DNA of 64,000 bases. Source: Bacteroidota bacterium. GTDB lineage: Bacteria; Bacteroidota; Bacteroidia; AKYH767-A; 2013-40CM-41-45. The stretch lies in NCBI GenBank assembly GCA_016720655.1, contig JADKKE010000032.1, positions 496,001 to 560,000 on the forward strand, read 5' to 3'. A model generated the notes under the pieces. That model was not told the origin of the DNA and ran no database searches. It worked only from the letters and a program-made list of their open reading frames with translations. Positions 52,434 through 61,566 of the stretch are shown piece after piece. The position numbers and the translations under genes were made by a program. Position 1 is the stretch's first letter, and the number at the start of each line of letters is the position of its first letter.

Positions 52434-54561
52434 GATTCAGAGCTTCGGTCACAGATTCAACGGGAAGCCGACAGCTTTTGTTGGTGCATACGTAAATATA
52501 TGTTTTCCCTTCTACAAGCCGTTTTTCAAGAAGCGCTAGATTACTCTGCTCAGTTTTGCTGCCTGCGAATACAACATTGGGTAAGTAGTGTTGCATCATT
52601 TCTTTTCTCAACACTTCTGAATTATTTCCGGTGATCACCACCTCATTTGTGGGAAAAGTGAATTGCATAACTAGCAAAGCCCAGTTGGAATAGCCGGAAC
52701 CATAACGTTCCATCTCTTTAAGCAGTCCTTGCGTCATCTTCTGAGCAACTTCGGTGTAGTGAATATCTTCATAATATGTCCCCAGTGTAAAAAGTCCCTT
52801 TGCCAGACTGGAGTTTGAAGCCGGTACAACATTATCGCTGATTTCCTTTTTGCGTGCAATCAGAGGAGGATCCAGATTGGATGTGAACCAGAACATTCCG
52901 GTTTGTTCATCATAAAAATGTTTCAAAGTATAATCCGTAAAAGATTTCGCTTTCAGTAGCCAAAATTCATTGAAAGTAACCTGATACAATGCAATAAATG
53001 CTTCAATGGTAAATGAATAATCTTCAAGATATCCATTGATACTCGATTTTCCGGATTTGTAACTGTGATTCAAGCCTTGATCGGCTCTTGTAAATTTGGA
53101 TAAAAGAAGTTCCGCATTTTTTATGGCTGCTGCGAGGTATTCAGGTTTACCAAAAGCAGCATATGCATCGCAATATCCTTTTATCATCAATGAATTCCAG
53201 GAAGTAAGTTGTTTGTCATCGAGACCTGGGTGAATTCTTTTATCCCGAATGGCGAGCAATTTTTCGCCTGAGGCTGTAATTTTCTTTCTAAGCAATTCTA
53301 CTGAAAGCGAATAATTATCAGCGATCACATCGTCCGCTAAATCACGTAACAAAATATTATTCCCGTGTTCCCACAGTCCTTTTCCACCAACATTGTAATA
53401 TGTTGCAAAAAGTGGAAATTCAGTTCCAAGAATTTTTTCCAATTCTTCCTTTGTCCAGGTGTAGAACTTTCCTTCCTCCCCTTCTGAGTCCGCATCGAGT
53501 GCCGAGTAGAATCCACCTTCATCCGATGTCATTTCCCTTCTGATCCATTCCAGTGATTGCATGACAACATCAGCATAAATGCCATTGCCGCTTGCCTGAT
53601 ACGCTTTTGAATAAAGTGAAATTAATTGAGCATTATCATAGAGCATTTTTTCGAAATGCGGAACTTTCCAAATTGAATCCACGGAATAACGGGCAAAGCC
53701 GCCTCCAATCTGATCGTAGATTCCACCAAATGCCATTTTTTGAAGTGTGAGCTCTACGTGTTCAGAAAGCGATTTGTCTTTAGCAGCCTTACCGTAATGC
53801 AACAAGAATTCGTAATTGTTTGGCAAAGGAAATTTTGGTGCTCTGTTTGGCCCACCTTCACGCAAATCAAAATTGCGTTTCCATGAATCAACAGTTCGGT
53901 AAAGTGATTCTTTGGTGAATTCAGGTTTTTCTGAAACAGCATGTACAATTTCAGTTTGTTGAATTCCTTTCGTCAGATCTTCGGCATACTGTTCTGCTTT
54001 TTCAGGATCAGATGCATAAAAATTATTGAGTTTCTCGAGTATGTCCTTCCAGCTTGCATTTGGAAAATAGGTACCTCCGTAAATTGGACGTCCATCCGGT
54101 AATGTGAAACAGTTCAAAGGCCAGCCACCACTTCCTGTCATCAATTGCACTGCTGTCATGTAAACCTGATCTATGTCTGGTCTTTCTTCACGATCTACTT
54201 TGATGCAGACGTACTTTTCGTTCATTATTTTTGCGGTACTATCATCTTCAAAACTTTCCCGTTCCATTACATGGCACCAATGACAAGAACTGTAGCCAAT
54301 CGAAATCAATACGAGTTTATTTTCCAGTTTGGCTTTGTTCCAGGCTTCTTCCCCCCAGGGATACCAATTCACAGGATTGTGTGCATGCTGCAGCAAGTAA
54401 GGGCTGCTTTCATGGATTAATGAATTGCTGTGTTTCATATTTTCCTGGTGATCTTCTGAATCTGGATTTTTGTTCTGTTGAGTGGAGCAGCAAGTTAAGG
54501 ATAAAGTACTGATGCAATAGACAAGAATGATGCAGTCAAGTCTATTCAGGTAATTTTTCAT
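52423..54561 (-). CDS. Thioredoxin-domain protein of the DUF255/YyaL family, lipoprotein
   Basis: This 712-residue protein begins with a lipoprotein-like leader (L-T-C-C-S near residue 24) and then the DUF255 pattern: S-P-Y-L-L-Q-H-A-H-N-P-V-N-W near 53-66 and the thioredoxin-like Y-S-S-C-H-W-C-H-V-M-E near 90-100 with a C-x-x-C. D-R-E-E-R-P-D-I-D near 122 and G-G-W-P-L-N near 145 follow. The C-terminal two thirds are an alpha/alpha toroid as in glycosidase-like or N-acylglucosamine epimerase-like folds. Its substrate is unknown, and the redox role of the cysteines is not proven. Family homologues usually lack the leader, so export is a noteworthy feature. Confidence 0.85.
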   Translation of the reverse strand: MKNYLNRLDCIILVYCISTLSLTCCSTQQNKNPDSEDHQENMKHSNSLIHESSPYLLQHAHNPVNWYPWGEEAWNKAKLENKLVLISIGYSSCHWCHVMERESFEDDSTAKIMNEKYVCIKVDREERPDIDQVYMTAVQLMTGSGGWPLNCFTLPDGRPIYGGTYFPNASWKDILEKLNNFYASDPEKAEQYAEDLTKGIQQTEIVHAVSEKPEFTKESLYRTVDSWKRNFDLREGGPNRAPKFPLPNNYEFLLHYGKAAKDKSLSEHVELTLQKMAFGGIYDQIGGGFARYSVDSIWKVPHFEKMLYDNAQLISLYSKAYQASGNGIYADVVMQSLEWIRREMTSDEGGFYSALDADSEGEEGKFYTWTKEELEKILGTEFPLFATYYNVGGKGLWEHGNNILLRDLADDVIADNYSLSVELLRKKITASGEKLLAIRDKRIHPGLDDKQLTSWNSLMIKGYCDAYAAFGKPEYLAAAIKNAELLLSKFTRADQGLNHSYKSGKSSINGYLEDYSFTIEAFIALYQVTFNEFWLLKAKSFTDYTLKHFYDEQTGMFWFTSNLDPPLIARKKEISDNVVPASNSSLAKGLFTLGTYYEDIHYTEVAQKMTQGLLKEMERYGSGYSNWALLVMQFTFPTNEVVITGNNSEVLRKEMMQHYLPNVVFAGSKTEQSNLALLEKRLVEGKTYIYVCTNKSCRLPVESVTEALNQIR

Positions 54562-54656
54562 GGATTCTTAAAGGTAGGTATTATCTGAACCGAATGAACT
54601 GAAAGAGGTGCCATCAGGAAAAAGTTCCAGACATTGCTTCATGTCCTCCCCTAATT

Positions 54657-54704
54657 GTCCCTCGTCCCTCGTCCCTCGTCCCCCGTCCCCCGTCCCCCGT
54701 CCCT
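54657..54704. repeat. 7-bp tandem repeat (GTCCCYC)
   Basis: About seven units of GTCCCTC or GTCCCCC follow each other between the minus-strand DUF255 gene and the + strand GH9 gene. The first units end in T-C and the later ones in C-C. Confidence 0.85.
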
Positions 54705-54793
54705 TGCTCTATTAAATCTATAACCCACTTATTATTTAAGATTATCTTAGTTGAAGAATTGTATGAATCATTTGTTATAAAACCGGTATTCTC

Positions 54794-56974
54794 ATGAGAT
54801 ATTTTTCGTTTTTATTGGTGAGTTTGTTGATGATTGTTCCATCCGTACTCAGTACCGCAATTGCAGGTCCAGCTGTAACTGATAACCATATAAAGGTGGA
54901 CCAGTTTGGTTACCGGACAGGGGATACAAAAGTCGGGGTGATCAGTAATCCCATTGATGGATATAACAATGGCAGTTCATTTACCCCTGGCGCAACTTAT
55001 GAAGTAAGAAGATGGAGTGATGATGTGGTTGTTTTCAGCTCCTCACCAGTCCCATGGAATTCTGGTGCAACACATGGACAAAGTGGAGATAAAGTTTGGT
55101 GGTTTGATTTTTCTTCGCTGAATACGATTGGCTCCTATTATCTCTACGATGTTTCAAATAGTGTAGGTTCTTATCGTTTTGAAATAGATGATTGCATTTA
55201 TGAAAATGTACTGAAACACGGATTGAGAATGTTTTATTATCAACGGTGTGGAGTAGCGAAAGCAATTCCGTTTGCTCAGGCAGGTTGGATTGATCCTTCT
55301 TGTCATGCTGGTGTGTCGCAGGATCTCGATTGCAGGTTGTACAACAACTCGTCGGTGACAACTTCTAAGGATCTTTCCGGTGGCTGGCACGATGCAGGGG
55401 ATTACAACAAATATGTGAATTTTGCTTTTGAAACTGTCCTGGATTTATTACTTGCTTATGCTGATCAACCAACAGTTTGGGGTGACGATTTTAATTTGCC
55501 GGAATCAGGAAATGGTGTTCCTGATATTCTGGATGAAATTAAAATTGAACTTGACTGGTTATTGAAGATGCAGAATTCCGATGGATCAGTTTTGAGTATT
55601 GTTGGTGTCACTAATTTTGGCGGAGGAAGTCCGCCTTCCGCAGATATGAATTCGCGGGTGTATGGTCCGGCTACAACTGCTGCTTCATACACAGCTTGTG
55701 CTTTGTTTGCACTGGGAGCGAAACAGTTCAATGCTGTAGGGCAAACATCATTTGCAAATAGTTTGCAGGCAGCAGCCATCAACGCATGGAATTGGGCCAT
55801 CGCAAATCCTGGAATCACCTTTTACAACAGTGGTGTAGTTGGTGCAGGGGAGCAGGAGACTGACACTTACGGAACATTCCAGCGCCAAATGGCTTCGGCA
55901 GCTTTTCTTTTTGATCTGACCGGTAGCAATGTGTACAAAACGTTTTTCGAAAACAACTATTCTCAGGTTCATTTAATTCAATGGGGATATGCTTATCCTT
56001 TTGAAAGCGGAATACAGGATGTCATGCTTTACTACAGTTCATTGCCGTTTATTGATCCTGCAGTTCAAACAGCAATCAGAAATGCATATTCGAATTCAAT
56101 GTTCACCGGAAATGCAGATAATCTCCCTGCCTACCTCAATCATTCAGACGCGTACCGAGCCTATTTATCGGATCAAAATTATACATGGGGAAGTAATACG
56201 ACAAAAGGCCGACAAGGAATTATGTTTAGCAATATGCTCACTTACAATCTTGATGTATCAAATAATGCGAATTATCTTGCTGCAGCACTTGGATATGTAA
56301 ATTATTTTCATGGAGTAAATCCAACAGCATTTTGTTATTTAAGCAATATGGGAAATTTCGGTGCTGAAAATTCCATTAATGAATTTTACCACAGTTGGTT
56401 TGAAGATGGAAGTGCACTTTGGGATCGGGTAGGTGCTTCAACGTATGGACCGGCTCCGGGCTATGTTCCTGGTGGACCAAATCCTTCATATGATGTCGAT
56501 GCGTGTTGCCCGGCAGGTTGTTCCACATTCAATAGTTTCTGCAATCCGACACTGGTTACACCACCGCTTGCTCAGCCGATACAAAAATCGTATCAGGACT
56601 GGAATGCCAACTGGCCACAAAATTCCTGGACTGTAACCGAAGCAGGAATCTATACTCAGGCATCCTATGTTCGCCTTCTTTCTCGCTTCGTATCTGATGC
56701 TTGTCTGACGACACAGCTGGGGACAGTGCGAGAATTGAATCTCAATGTCTTTCCGAATCCGGGAAGTGGCACTTTCACATTCATTTTCCAACCAGAACTG
56801 AAAGATGTATGGATTGACGTAACCAATCTTTTGGGAGAAAAAATTTGTGCAATGAATTTACGCTATGGAAATTCTTCAATCAATATCAGGAATCAACCGA
56901 ATGGAATTTATTTTTACACTTTAACAAACCAAGGGAAAGAAATTAAGACCGGGAAAATTATTTTACTGGATTAG
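54794..56974 (+). CDS. GH9 endoglucanase/cellulase with T9SS sorting domain
   Basis: The 726-residue exported enzyme would hydrolyse beta-1,4-glucan with inversion. After a signal peptide (about 1-24) comes a CelD_N-type Ig-like domain (about 30-130, I-K-V-D-Q-F-G-Y-R near 34). The GH9 catalytic domain (about 135-640) has the nucleophile/water motif D-A-G-D with D200 and D203, the H-G-V-N-P motif near 509, and the proton donor E616 in W-T-V-T-E-A. A cysteine-rich loop (D-A-C-C-P-A-G-C near 570-577) sits between them. The last 90 residues are a T9SS type A domain (F-P-N-P-G near 652). The product acts outside the cell. Confidence 0.93.
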   Translation: MRYFSFLLVSLLMIVPSVLSTAIAGPAVTDNHIKVDQFGYRTGDTKVGVISNPIDGYNNGSSFTPGATYEVRRWSDDVVVFSSSPVPWNSGATHGQSGDKVWWFDFSSLNTIGSYYLYDVSNSVGSYRFEIDDCIYENVLKHGLRMFYYQRCGVAKAIPFAQAGWIDPSCHAGVSQDLDCRLYNNSSVTTSKDLSGGWHDAGDYNKYVNFAFETVLDLLLAYADQPTVWGDDFNLPESGNGVPDILDEIKIELDWLLKMQNSDGSVLSIVGVTNFGGGSPPSADMNSRVYGPATTAASYTACALFALGAKQFNAVGQTSFANSLQAAAINAWNWAIANPGITFYNSGVVGAGEQETDTYGTFQRQMASAAFLFDLTGSNVYKTFFENNYSQVHLIQWGYAYPFESGIQDVMLYYSSLPFIDPAVQTAIRNAYSNSMFTGNADNLPAYLNHSDAYRAYLSDQNYTWGSNTTKGRQGIMFSNMLTYNLDVSNNANYLAAALGYVNYFHGVNPTAFCYLSNMGNFGAENSINEFYHSWFEDGSALWDRVGASTYGPAPGYVPGGPNPSYDVDACCPAGCSTFNSFCNPTLVTPPLAQPIQKSYQDWNANWPQNSWTVTEAGIYTQASYVRLLSRFVSDACLTTQLGTVRELNLNVFPNPGSGTFTFIFQPELKDVWIDVTNLLGEKICAMNLRYGNSSINIRNQPNGIYFYTLTNQGKEIKTGKIILLD

Positions 56975-56984
56975 TGTCAGCACC

Positions 56985-58022
56985 TCACTGCTTGTTCAAA
57001 AAATCCAGTATGGATTGAAGGTAGAGTTCAGGTTGTTCGATTGATATCGAATGTCCTGCATCCGGAATCACCACCAGTTGATGGTTTTGAAAAAGTTCCA
57101 GGTACTCGGCAGTGTATCCCCAACTTTGATTGTCGCATTGACCTTTCAAAATCAGCAGCGGTGTTTTTATTTTGCTGAGTTTCATTCGAACATCTCCGGC
57201 TTCAGAAAAACTTGCAACTGTCATTACCTGACAATAAAATCCATCACCGGGTTTGCTTTCCAATACTTTGTTGATATCACAAACAGTGGATTTATTTGTT
57301 TTATTACTCAGGTATGTTTGGAATTCATCTGCCTCCTTATCATCTGCCAGCTTGATCCCAAATTCCCGAGCGAAAAATGCCATGGCTTTTGTCCTGAAAT
57401 TCTGCGCTTCCCGGTTTGCTGCTGCATTCGTTGAAGCCGGCTTTTTAAAATTCAAAGTGTCAGGTGATGGAATGGAAGCCAGTTCTTCGTGAATTGGTAA
57501 AATTGGTCCCGGGCCGGTGAGAATTATTTTCTCTACTCTTTCAGGATGTTCAGCAAGATACATGGTTGCCAGCATTGCACCCCATGATTGTCCAATCAGA
57601 ATCACTTTAGTTGCACCTGTTTTTAAAATAAATTCATTCAGATCTATAGTATGCCGTTCAGTAGTGTATTCACGCACATTATCCAATCTGTTGGAAAGCC
57701 CGCATCCAACCTGATCGTACAAGTACACATCATAGCCGTTTTCAGCAAGTGGTAAAAGCATTTGAATGTTTCGGTTGCTAATCCTCCCGCCCGGGCCACC
57801 CTGCAGAAATATAATTGGGTATTTTTTTATTTCTCCTTTTCCCTGAAGGAATGTGTATGCAATTTTCGAACCTGTTGAGAGATTCCAGAATAGTGTTCCA
57901 GTTCTGATTTCAGGTTGTGAAATCTCGTAATTTCGCGGAATAAAAATTTTAAATCCAATGATCAGAATAGTAATTACCAAAAAATACCCGGTTATTTTGA
58001 TAATTTTTCTGAATTTTTTCAT
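56985..58022 (-). CDS. Alpha/beta hydrolase of the proline iminopeptidase type, membrane-anchored
   Basis: The 345-residue protein has one N-terminal hydrophobic helix (about 9-28) and an alpha/beta hydrolase core. Q-G-G-P-G-G near residue 74-79 is the oxyanion loop, G-Q-S-W-G-A-M near 144-150 holds the nucleophile serine, and P-D-A-G-H-S near 321-326 gives the catalytic histidine; the acid is probably the aspartate near 299 (K-G-Q-C-D). In the family, aminopeptidases with H-G-G-P-G-G are common; here Q replaces H. The substrate is uncertain and the protein is probably anchored at the membrane. Convergent with the GH9 gene, ten bases apart. Confidence 0.85.
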   Translation of the reverse strand: MKKFRKIIKITGYFLVITILIIGFKIFIPRNYEISQPEIRTGTLFWNLSTGSKIAYTFLQGKGEIKKYPIIFLQGGPGGRISNRNIQMLLPLAENGYDVYLYDQVGCGLSNRLDNVREYTTERHTIDLNEFILKTGATKVILIGQSWGAMLATMYLAEHPERVEKIILTGPGPILPIHEELASIPSPDTLNFKKPASTNAAANREAQNFRTKAMAFFAREFGIKLADDKEADEFQTYLSNKTNKSTVCDINKVLESKPGDGFYCQVMTVASFSEAGDVRMKLSKIKTPLLILKGQCDNQSWGYTAEYLELFQNHQLVVIPDAGHSISIEQPELYLQSILDFLNKQ

Positions 58023-58048
58023 TGGATCAAATAGATTTTCCTGATATA

Positions 58049-58483
58049 CTATTGTTGATTCAGTTTCCTCGATTTCGGTTTGCTGTATTTAAACAGTTCG
58101 TCAAGAGCAACAGCTTCCCTGATCAGTTTCACCACTGCAGATTCATCGATTTCATCAATAGATTGATAAATTTTATAAAAAATTTGTTTGTTCGTACCGT
58201 GCGTTAGATATTGATCAACATCCATTAGCCGGCAGCCATACCAGAATCCCAAAAGTACTCCGCTTTTGATACCACCTCTGGGAATTGTTGCTGGCCAAAG
58301 GATACAAATTCCTTTGTATCCATAAAAGTATGGAACATTGTACGATATTTTTTCTTTGCACCTTTCCGGAAGCTTATCTTTTATTATCTGCCGTAAAACG
58401 TCAACAATGATACGTTCATTTTCCGGCAACAAATCAAACAACTCAGCATACGATTTTATTCGGATCGGAGAATCAGGGATCAT
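58049..58483 (-). CDS. DUF1801 domain protein
   Basis: The 144-residue cytoplasmic protein fits the DUF1801/YdhG family by length and pattern: a helical N-terminus (Y-A-E-L-F-D-L-L-P), K-I-S-Y-N-V-P-Y-F near residues 45-53 and the G-I-K-S-G-V-L-L-G-F-W-Y-G region near 70-82. The family fold is related to small ligand-binding proteins and its function is not established. It lies 26 bases upstream of the hydrolase gene on the same strand, so the two may form an operon. Confidence 0.8.
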   Translation of the reverse strand: MIPDSPIRIKSYAELFDLLPENERIIVDVLRQIIKDKLPERCKEKISYNVPYFYGYKGICILWPATIPRGGIKSGVLLGFWYGCRLMDVDQYLTHGTNKQIFYKIYQSIDEIDESAVVKLIREAVALDELFKYSKPKSRKLNQQ

Positions 58484-58561
58484 TAAAATTGTTGTGGTTT
58501 AAAACAAAGACAATTAATAAAGTCGAGTAGTCAAAGATTAGCCATTTTCATCAAAAGATCT

Positions 58562-60060
58562 TTACTGCTTGACAAATTTTCTCACGAAGAATTTATTATT
58601 AGCACTATACCTCAACAAATAAATTCCTGATTTTAAATCTGAAATGTCAATATAATCTGTTGAAGGATGATGAATGTGCATGAGTTGCCGACCACTATTA
58701 TCGTGAATGGAAATGTCATCGAATTCAATTTGCTTAGACTGAGAATTTCGAAAGTACAGATGATTCATCGTTGGATTTGGATAAAGAGTGAATCCATCTG
58801 AAAATTCTGTTGAAGGAATTTCTGTTGAGATTTGATTGTATCCCCATTTGCAAATAAAAAGATCGCTGGCAGAGAGTGAGAGGAGGTTAGGATTTAACAA
58901 CAGAAAATTATCCAAAACCAATGAGTCGGTTGAGTATGCTGCAGCAAGATAAAAAGATGAATCGTAAGCAATCAAACCACTATAGTGTGGTGAACCGGAA
59001 TTTGAAGTCAGCAGAGTATCTTCCCAGATCAGGTTAAAAGATGGATCGAAACGATAGAGGAAGATTCTTGAGAAAACTTCGAGGGCCAGAATACTATTTC
59101 CTGAGCTGTCGACAGAGAAATCAATACCCGGAAAAAAAGAAAGAGCGAGAGGGCCAATGAAACTGGATGAAATGGTACCGTTCCAATCGACTTTGCTAAC
59201 CTTTACTGTATCACCATTGACGTCAGGCATTTCGTTGTAGGCCCAGAGCATTTGTTGTCCATCTGTTCCAAGTTTGTTATTGTTGTCAAATGTGATATAG
59301 TTCTTCGAAACAAACCATTCGGCAATAAAGGAATTGTTGTATTTCACAAGAAAATTCTGGTATGCAAAATCGGGATTGGAAGAGATGGTGTCGAATGTTG
59401 CAAAACTGCTGCACGTTCCACTTACAAAAATATTGCCCAGAGTATCAGCGATGATATGTGAAATTGTGCGTATACCGGAACTAAAGGTCGGGAATTTATT
59501 TTGCACAATATTTCCTGGTTGTCAAGTTTGTGAAAGGCACAAGAGCCTGAACCGCCGCCATTGAGATCTGAAGTCAGATACATTAGACCATTTTTGGATA
59601 GGAATAAATCCAATGGCTTGAATTCTCCATTCACAGGATTGATTTCATGCACCCAAATTATTGAACCACTATTGTCCATTTCAAATATTAAACCTGTGTT
59701 TGCGCCGGAATTATTGTTAAAGTTGAAATTGTCAATCGAGATTGAATCCTGAAAATAACCAACAACGATAGCGTGATTGTTGTCATTAATTTCCATGTCT
59801 GCAAGCGCAATATTCCCGGTGATTCGCTTCTGCCAAACGATTTGTTGATGGCTATCTCGCAATTCAATTTCAGAATACATTCTATGATTTAATGTATCCG
59901 TTATTGAAGCCAAAAAAAGATTTCCGAAATGATCTTCACGGATTGCAACTGCATACGGACGAAATTGTTTATTCGCAGTGAGTGCCCATTCGTATCCTTG
60001 CGAAGTGGCATCTCCTGCGATCAATAGAATCAGAATAAAATAGAGTAGAGGAGTTTTCAT
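58562..60060 (-). pseudogene. T9SS-exported protein, frameshifted near 59507
   Basis: Frame one (60060 down to about 59507) encodes a signal peptide (ends A-T-S-Q) and beta-propeller-like strands. Frame two (59506 to 58562) continues with the same kind of D-x-x-G-N-x-F-V/L-x repeats and ends with a T9SS type A domain (Y-P-N-P near the end, G-I-Y-L-L-R-Y). Adding one base at about 59507 joins Q-E-I to V-Q-N-K-F-P and gives a single protein of about 498 residues. The repeats resemble seven-bladed propeller-type proteins with delta-60-like repeats. Like the other single-base breaks it may be sequencing error. Confidence 0.75.
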
Positions 60061-60128
60061 AGGGGTTATGAATTATCCTATAAATATAGTGATTTGTCAA
60101 ATCGAAAAAGCTGCAGTTCAAATAGATC

Positions 60129-60338
60129 TCAATCCAATACTTCACATGCGAATCCGATTGCATTCAGCTCGCTGATAATTTTATGTACTTGAATCATTTT
60201 GCCTTGTACTCTGAGAATTCTATCACAATCATCAAGATCAAAATTGATTTGTAGGTTTGGAAACAGGTTTAACAATCGTGCACAGATGATGTCTGATTGT
60301 TCTACTAAATCAACATTGGTTTTAAAAACTTCGACCAT
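60129..60338 (-). CDS. Small HMA-like fold protein
   Basis: The 69-residue protein starts M-V-E-V-F-K-T-N-V, continues with a helix, then I-N-F-D-L-D-D-C-D-R-I-L-R-V near residues 32-45 and ends with G-F-A-C-E-V-L near 62-68. This matches a small conserved Bacteroidota family with a ferredoxin-like beta-alpha-beta-beta-alpha-beta pattern that resembles heavy-metal-associated domains but lacks C-x-x-C. The start is supported by AGGA 10-13 bases before the ATG. Upstream the frame stays open for about 40 codons without a start. Confidence 0.7.
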   Translation of the reverse strand: MVEVFKTNVDLVEQSDIICARLLNLFPNLQINFDLDDCDRILRVQGKMIQVHKIISELNAIGFACEVLD

Positions 60339-60645
60339 TTTATTTTCCTGGCGTTTGAATCCGTTGAACGGAATTGCTCTGACAATATCGGTTACATCAT
60401 TGTAAAAGTATATTTCGTAAAGAACACTCCCGAGTACGAATCCGACATTCTATCAGGTCTTTTGCGACATTGAATTTGGAGAATATAAAAATCAGAATTC
60501 TATAACGCATGTTTACCCAATAACCCAATAACCCAATAACCTAATAACCCAATAACCTAATAACCTTATCACCTAATCACCCAATCACCTAATTACCAAC
60601 ACCACAATCGGCCCTTTCTGCTCTCTAATTTTTTTCCATGACCAT
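60339..60645. other. Intergenic region with VNTR and no gene
   Basis: No coding frame with a start codon is seen. On the minus strand the frame of the HMA-like gene stays open up to a TAG near 60455 without a start. The right half is the octamer repeat at 60515-60597, followed by the rplU promoter. Confidence 0.5.
60515..60597. repeat. 8-bp tandem repeat (YAATAACC)
   Basis: About ten octamers follow each other: CAATAACC (three times), TAATAACC, CAATAACC, TAATAACC, then the decayed units TTATCACC, TAATCACC, CAATCACC and TAATTACC. It lies upstream of the rplU promoter. Confidence 0.9.
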
Positions 60646-60675
60646 TTGTTTTTAATAGGATTCTTACTACATTTG
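60646..60675 (+). promoter_or_regulatory. Promoter of rplU-rpmA
   Basis: TTG (60646-60648), a 19-base spacer and TACATTTG (60668-60675) match the full consensus. The leader to ATG 60725 is about 45 bases and contains a CTCAAAAAACTGAG symmetry that could bind a ribosomal protein. Confidence 0.8.
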
Positions 60676-60724
60676 CATCCCTCAAAAAACTGAGGACAAT
60701 CAAAAAACGTTAATTTTCAAGAAA

Positions 60725-61036
60725 ATGTACGCTATTGTAAACATTGCCGGACAGCAATTCAAGGTTCAGAAAGATCAGACTGTGATCGTTCACCGTCTCA
60801 GTGGAGAAGAAGGTAAAAAGCTGGAATTCAGCGAAGTAATGCTTGTTGAAGACAACGGCAAGGTAAAAGTTGGAGCTCCGAACCTTAAAGGCGCCAGTGT
60901 TTCTGCTAAAATCCTTGGACATCTGCGCGGCGACAAAATCATTATTTTCAAGAAAAAACGTCGTAAAGGCTACCAGAAATCATCCGGACATCGTCAGGAT
61001 CTGACGAAAATCCAGATCGAATCGATTGTTGGATAA
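60725..61036 (+). CDS. rplU: 50S ribosomal protein L21
   Basis: The 103-residue protein starts M-Y-A-I-V-N-I-A-G-Q-Q-F-K-V, the family N-terminus, and ends with the K-K-R-R-K-G-Y-Q-K-S-S-G-H-R-Q region near 77-91 that binds 23S rRNA. Length is normal. It forms the standard pair with rpmA downstream. Confidence 0.98.
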   Translation: MYAIVNIAGQQFKVQKDQTVIVHRLSGEEGKKLEFSEVMLVEDNGKVKVGAPNLKGASVSAKILGHLRGDKIIIFKKKRRKGYQKSSGHRQDLTKIQIESIVG

Positions 61037-61097
61037 TTCATGTCATTCAACAGGTTTAAATTTCAATTTCAGAACACATTAAAATTACAATACTCAA

Positions 61098-61370
61098 ATG
61101 GCACACAAAAAAGGGGTCGGTAGTTCAAGAAACGGACGTGAATCGCACAGTAAACGCCTCGGTATCAAAATTTATGGTGGCCAGCGCGTCATCGCAGGTA
61201 ATATCATCGTTCGTCAGCGTGGAACACGTCATTTTCCTGGTGAAAATGTTGGCATCGGTAAGGATCATACCTTGTATGCTTTGATCGACGGTAAAGTTGT
61301 TTTCAGAAAGAAACTGAATGCTAAAAGTTATGTATCAGTTGCTCCGGTTGCTGTGCAGGCAGAGGCATAA
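61098..61370 (+). CDS. rpmA: 50S ribosomal protein L27
   Basis: The 90-residue protein has the L27 pattern: M-A-H-K-K-G-V-G-S-S-R-N-G-R-E-S at the start, L-G-I-K-I-Y-G-G-Q near residues 21-29, and R-Q-R-G-T-R-H-F-P-G near 39-48. Its N-terminal extension reaches the peptidyl transferase centre. It has no extra processed leader of the Firmicutes type. It follows rplU by 61 bases. Confidence 0.98.
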   Translation: MAHKKGVGSSRNGRESHSKRLGIKIYGGQRVIAGNIIVRQRGTRHFPGENVGIGKDHTLYALIDGKVVFRKKLNAKSYVSVAPVAVQAEA

Positions 61371-61396
61371 TTTTGGTATATCGTAATAGGTATAAA

Positions 61397-61535
61397 GTAT
61401 AAAGTATTAGGTAGTGCAAAATATTTCTAAAGCCATCTCAATGAGATGGCTTTTTTGTTTTGTAAGAATGTGGTGATTTTTGGGAGGGTATAAGGTATAA
61501 AGTATTAGGTAGTGCAAAATATTTCTAAAGCCATC
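61397..61535. repeat. 41-bp direct repeat flanking the rpmA terminator
   Basis: A 41-base sequence beginning GTATAAAGTATTAGG occurs exactly at 61397-61437 and again at 61495-61535, 98 bases apart. Both copies end at CCATC, which is the first half of the terminator stem in copy one. After copy two a CTTATACCTTATACC run forms a complementary arm with the repeat's start. Confidence 0.9.
61428..61457 (+). terminator. Intrinsic terminator of rplU-rpmA
   Basis: AAAGCCATCTCA (61429-61440) and its partner TGAGATGGCTTT (61442-61453) fold into a tight 11- to 12-base stem ending in a T run to 61457. Confidence 0.88.
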
Positions 61536-61566
61536 CCCTTATACCTTATACCTTATACCTAATTCT

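Noticed and set aside
54657..54704. CRISPR-like array
   Set aside because: The 7-base units are directly adjacent with no spacers, as are the octamers at 60515-60597, so these are simple tandem repeats.
60339..60455. Upstream in-frame extension of the HMA-like gene
   Set aside because: The frame is open for about 40 codons but has no start codon, and the family N-terminus begins exactly at the chosen ATG.
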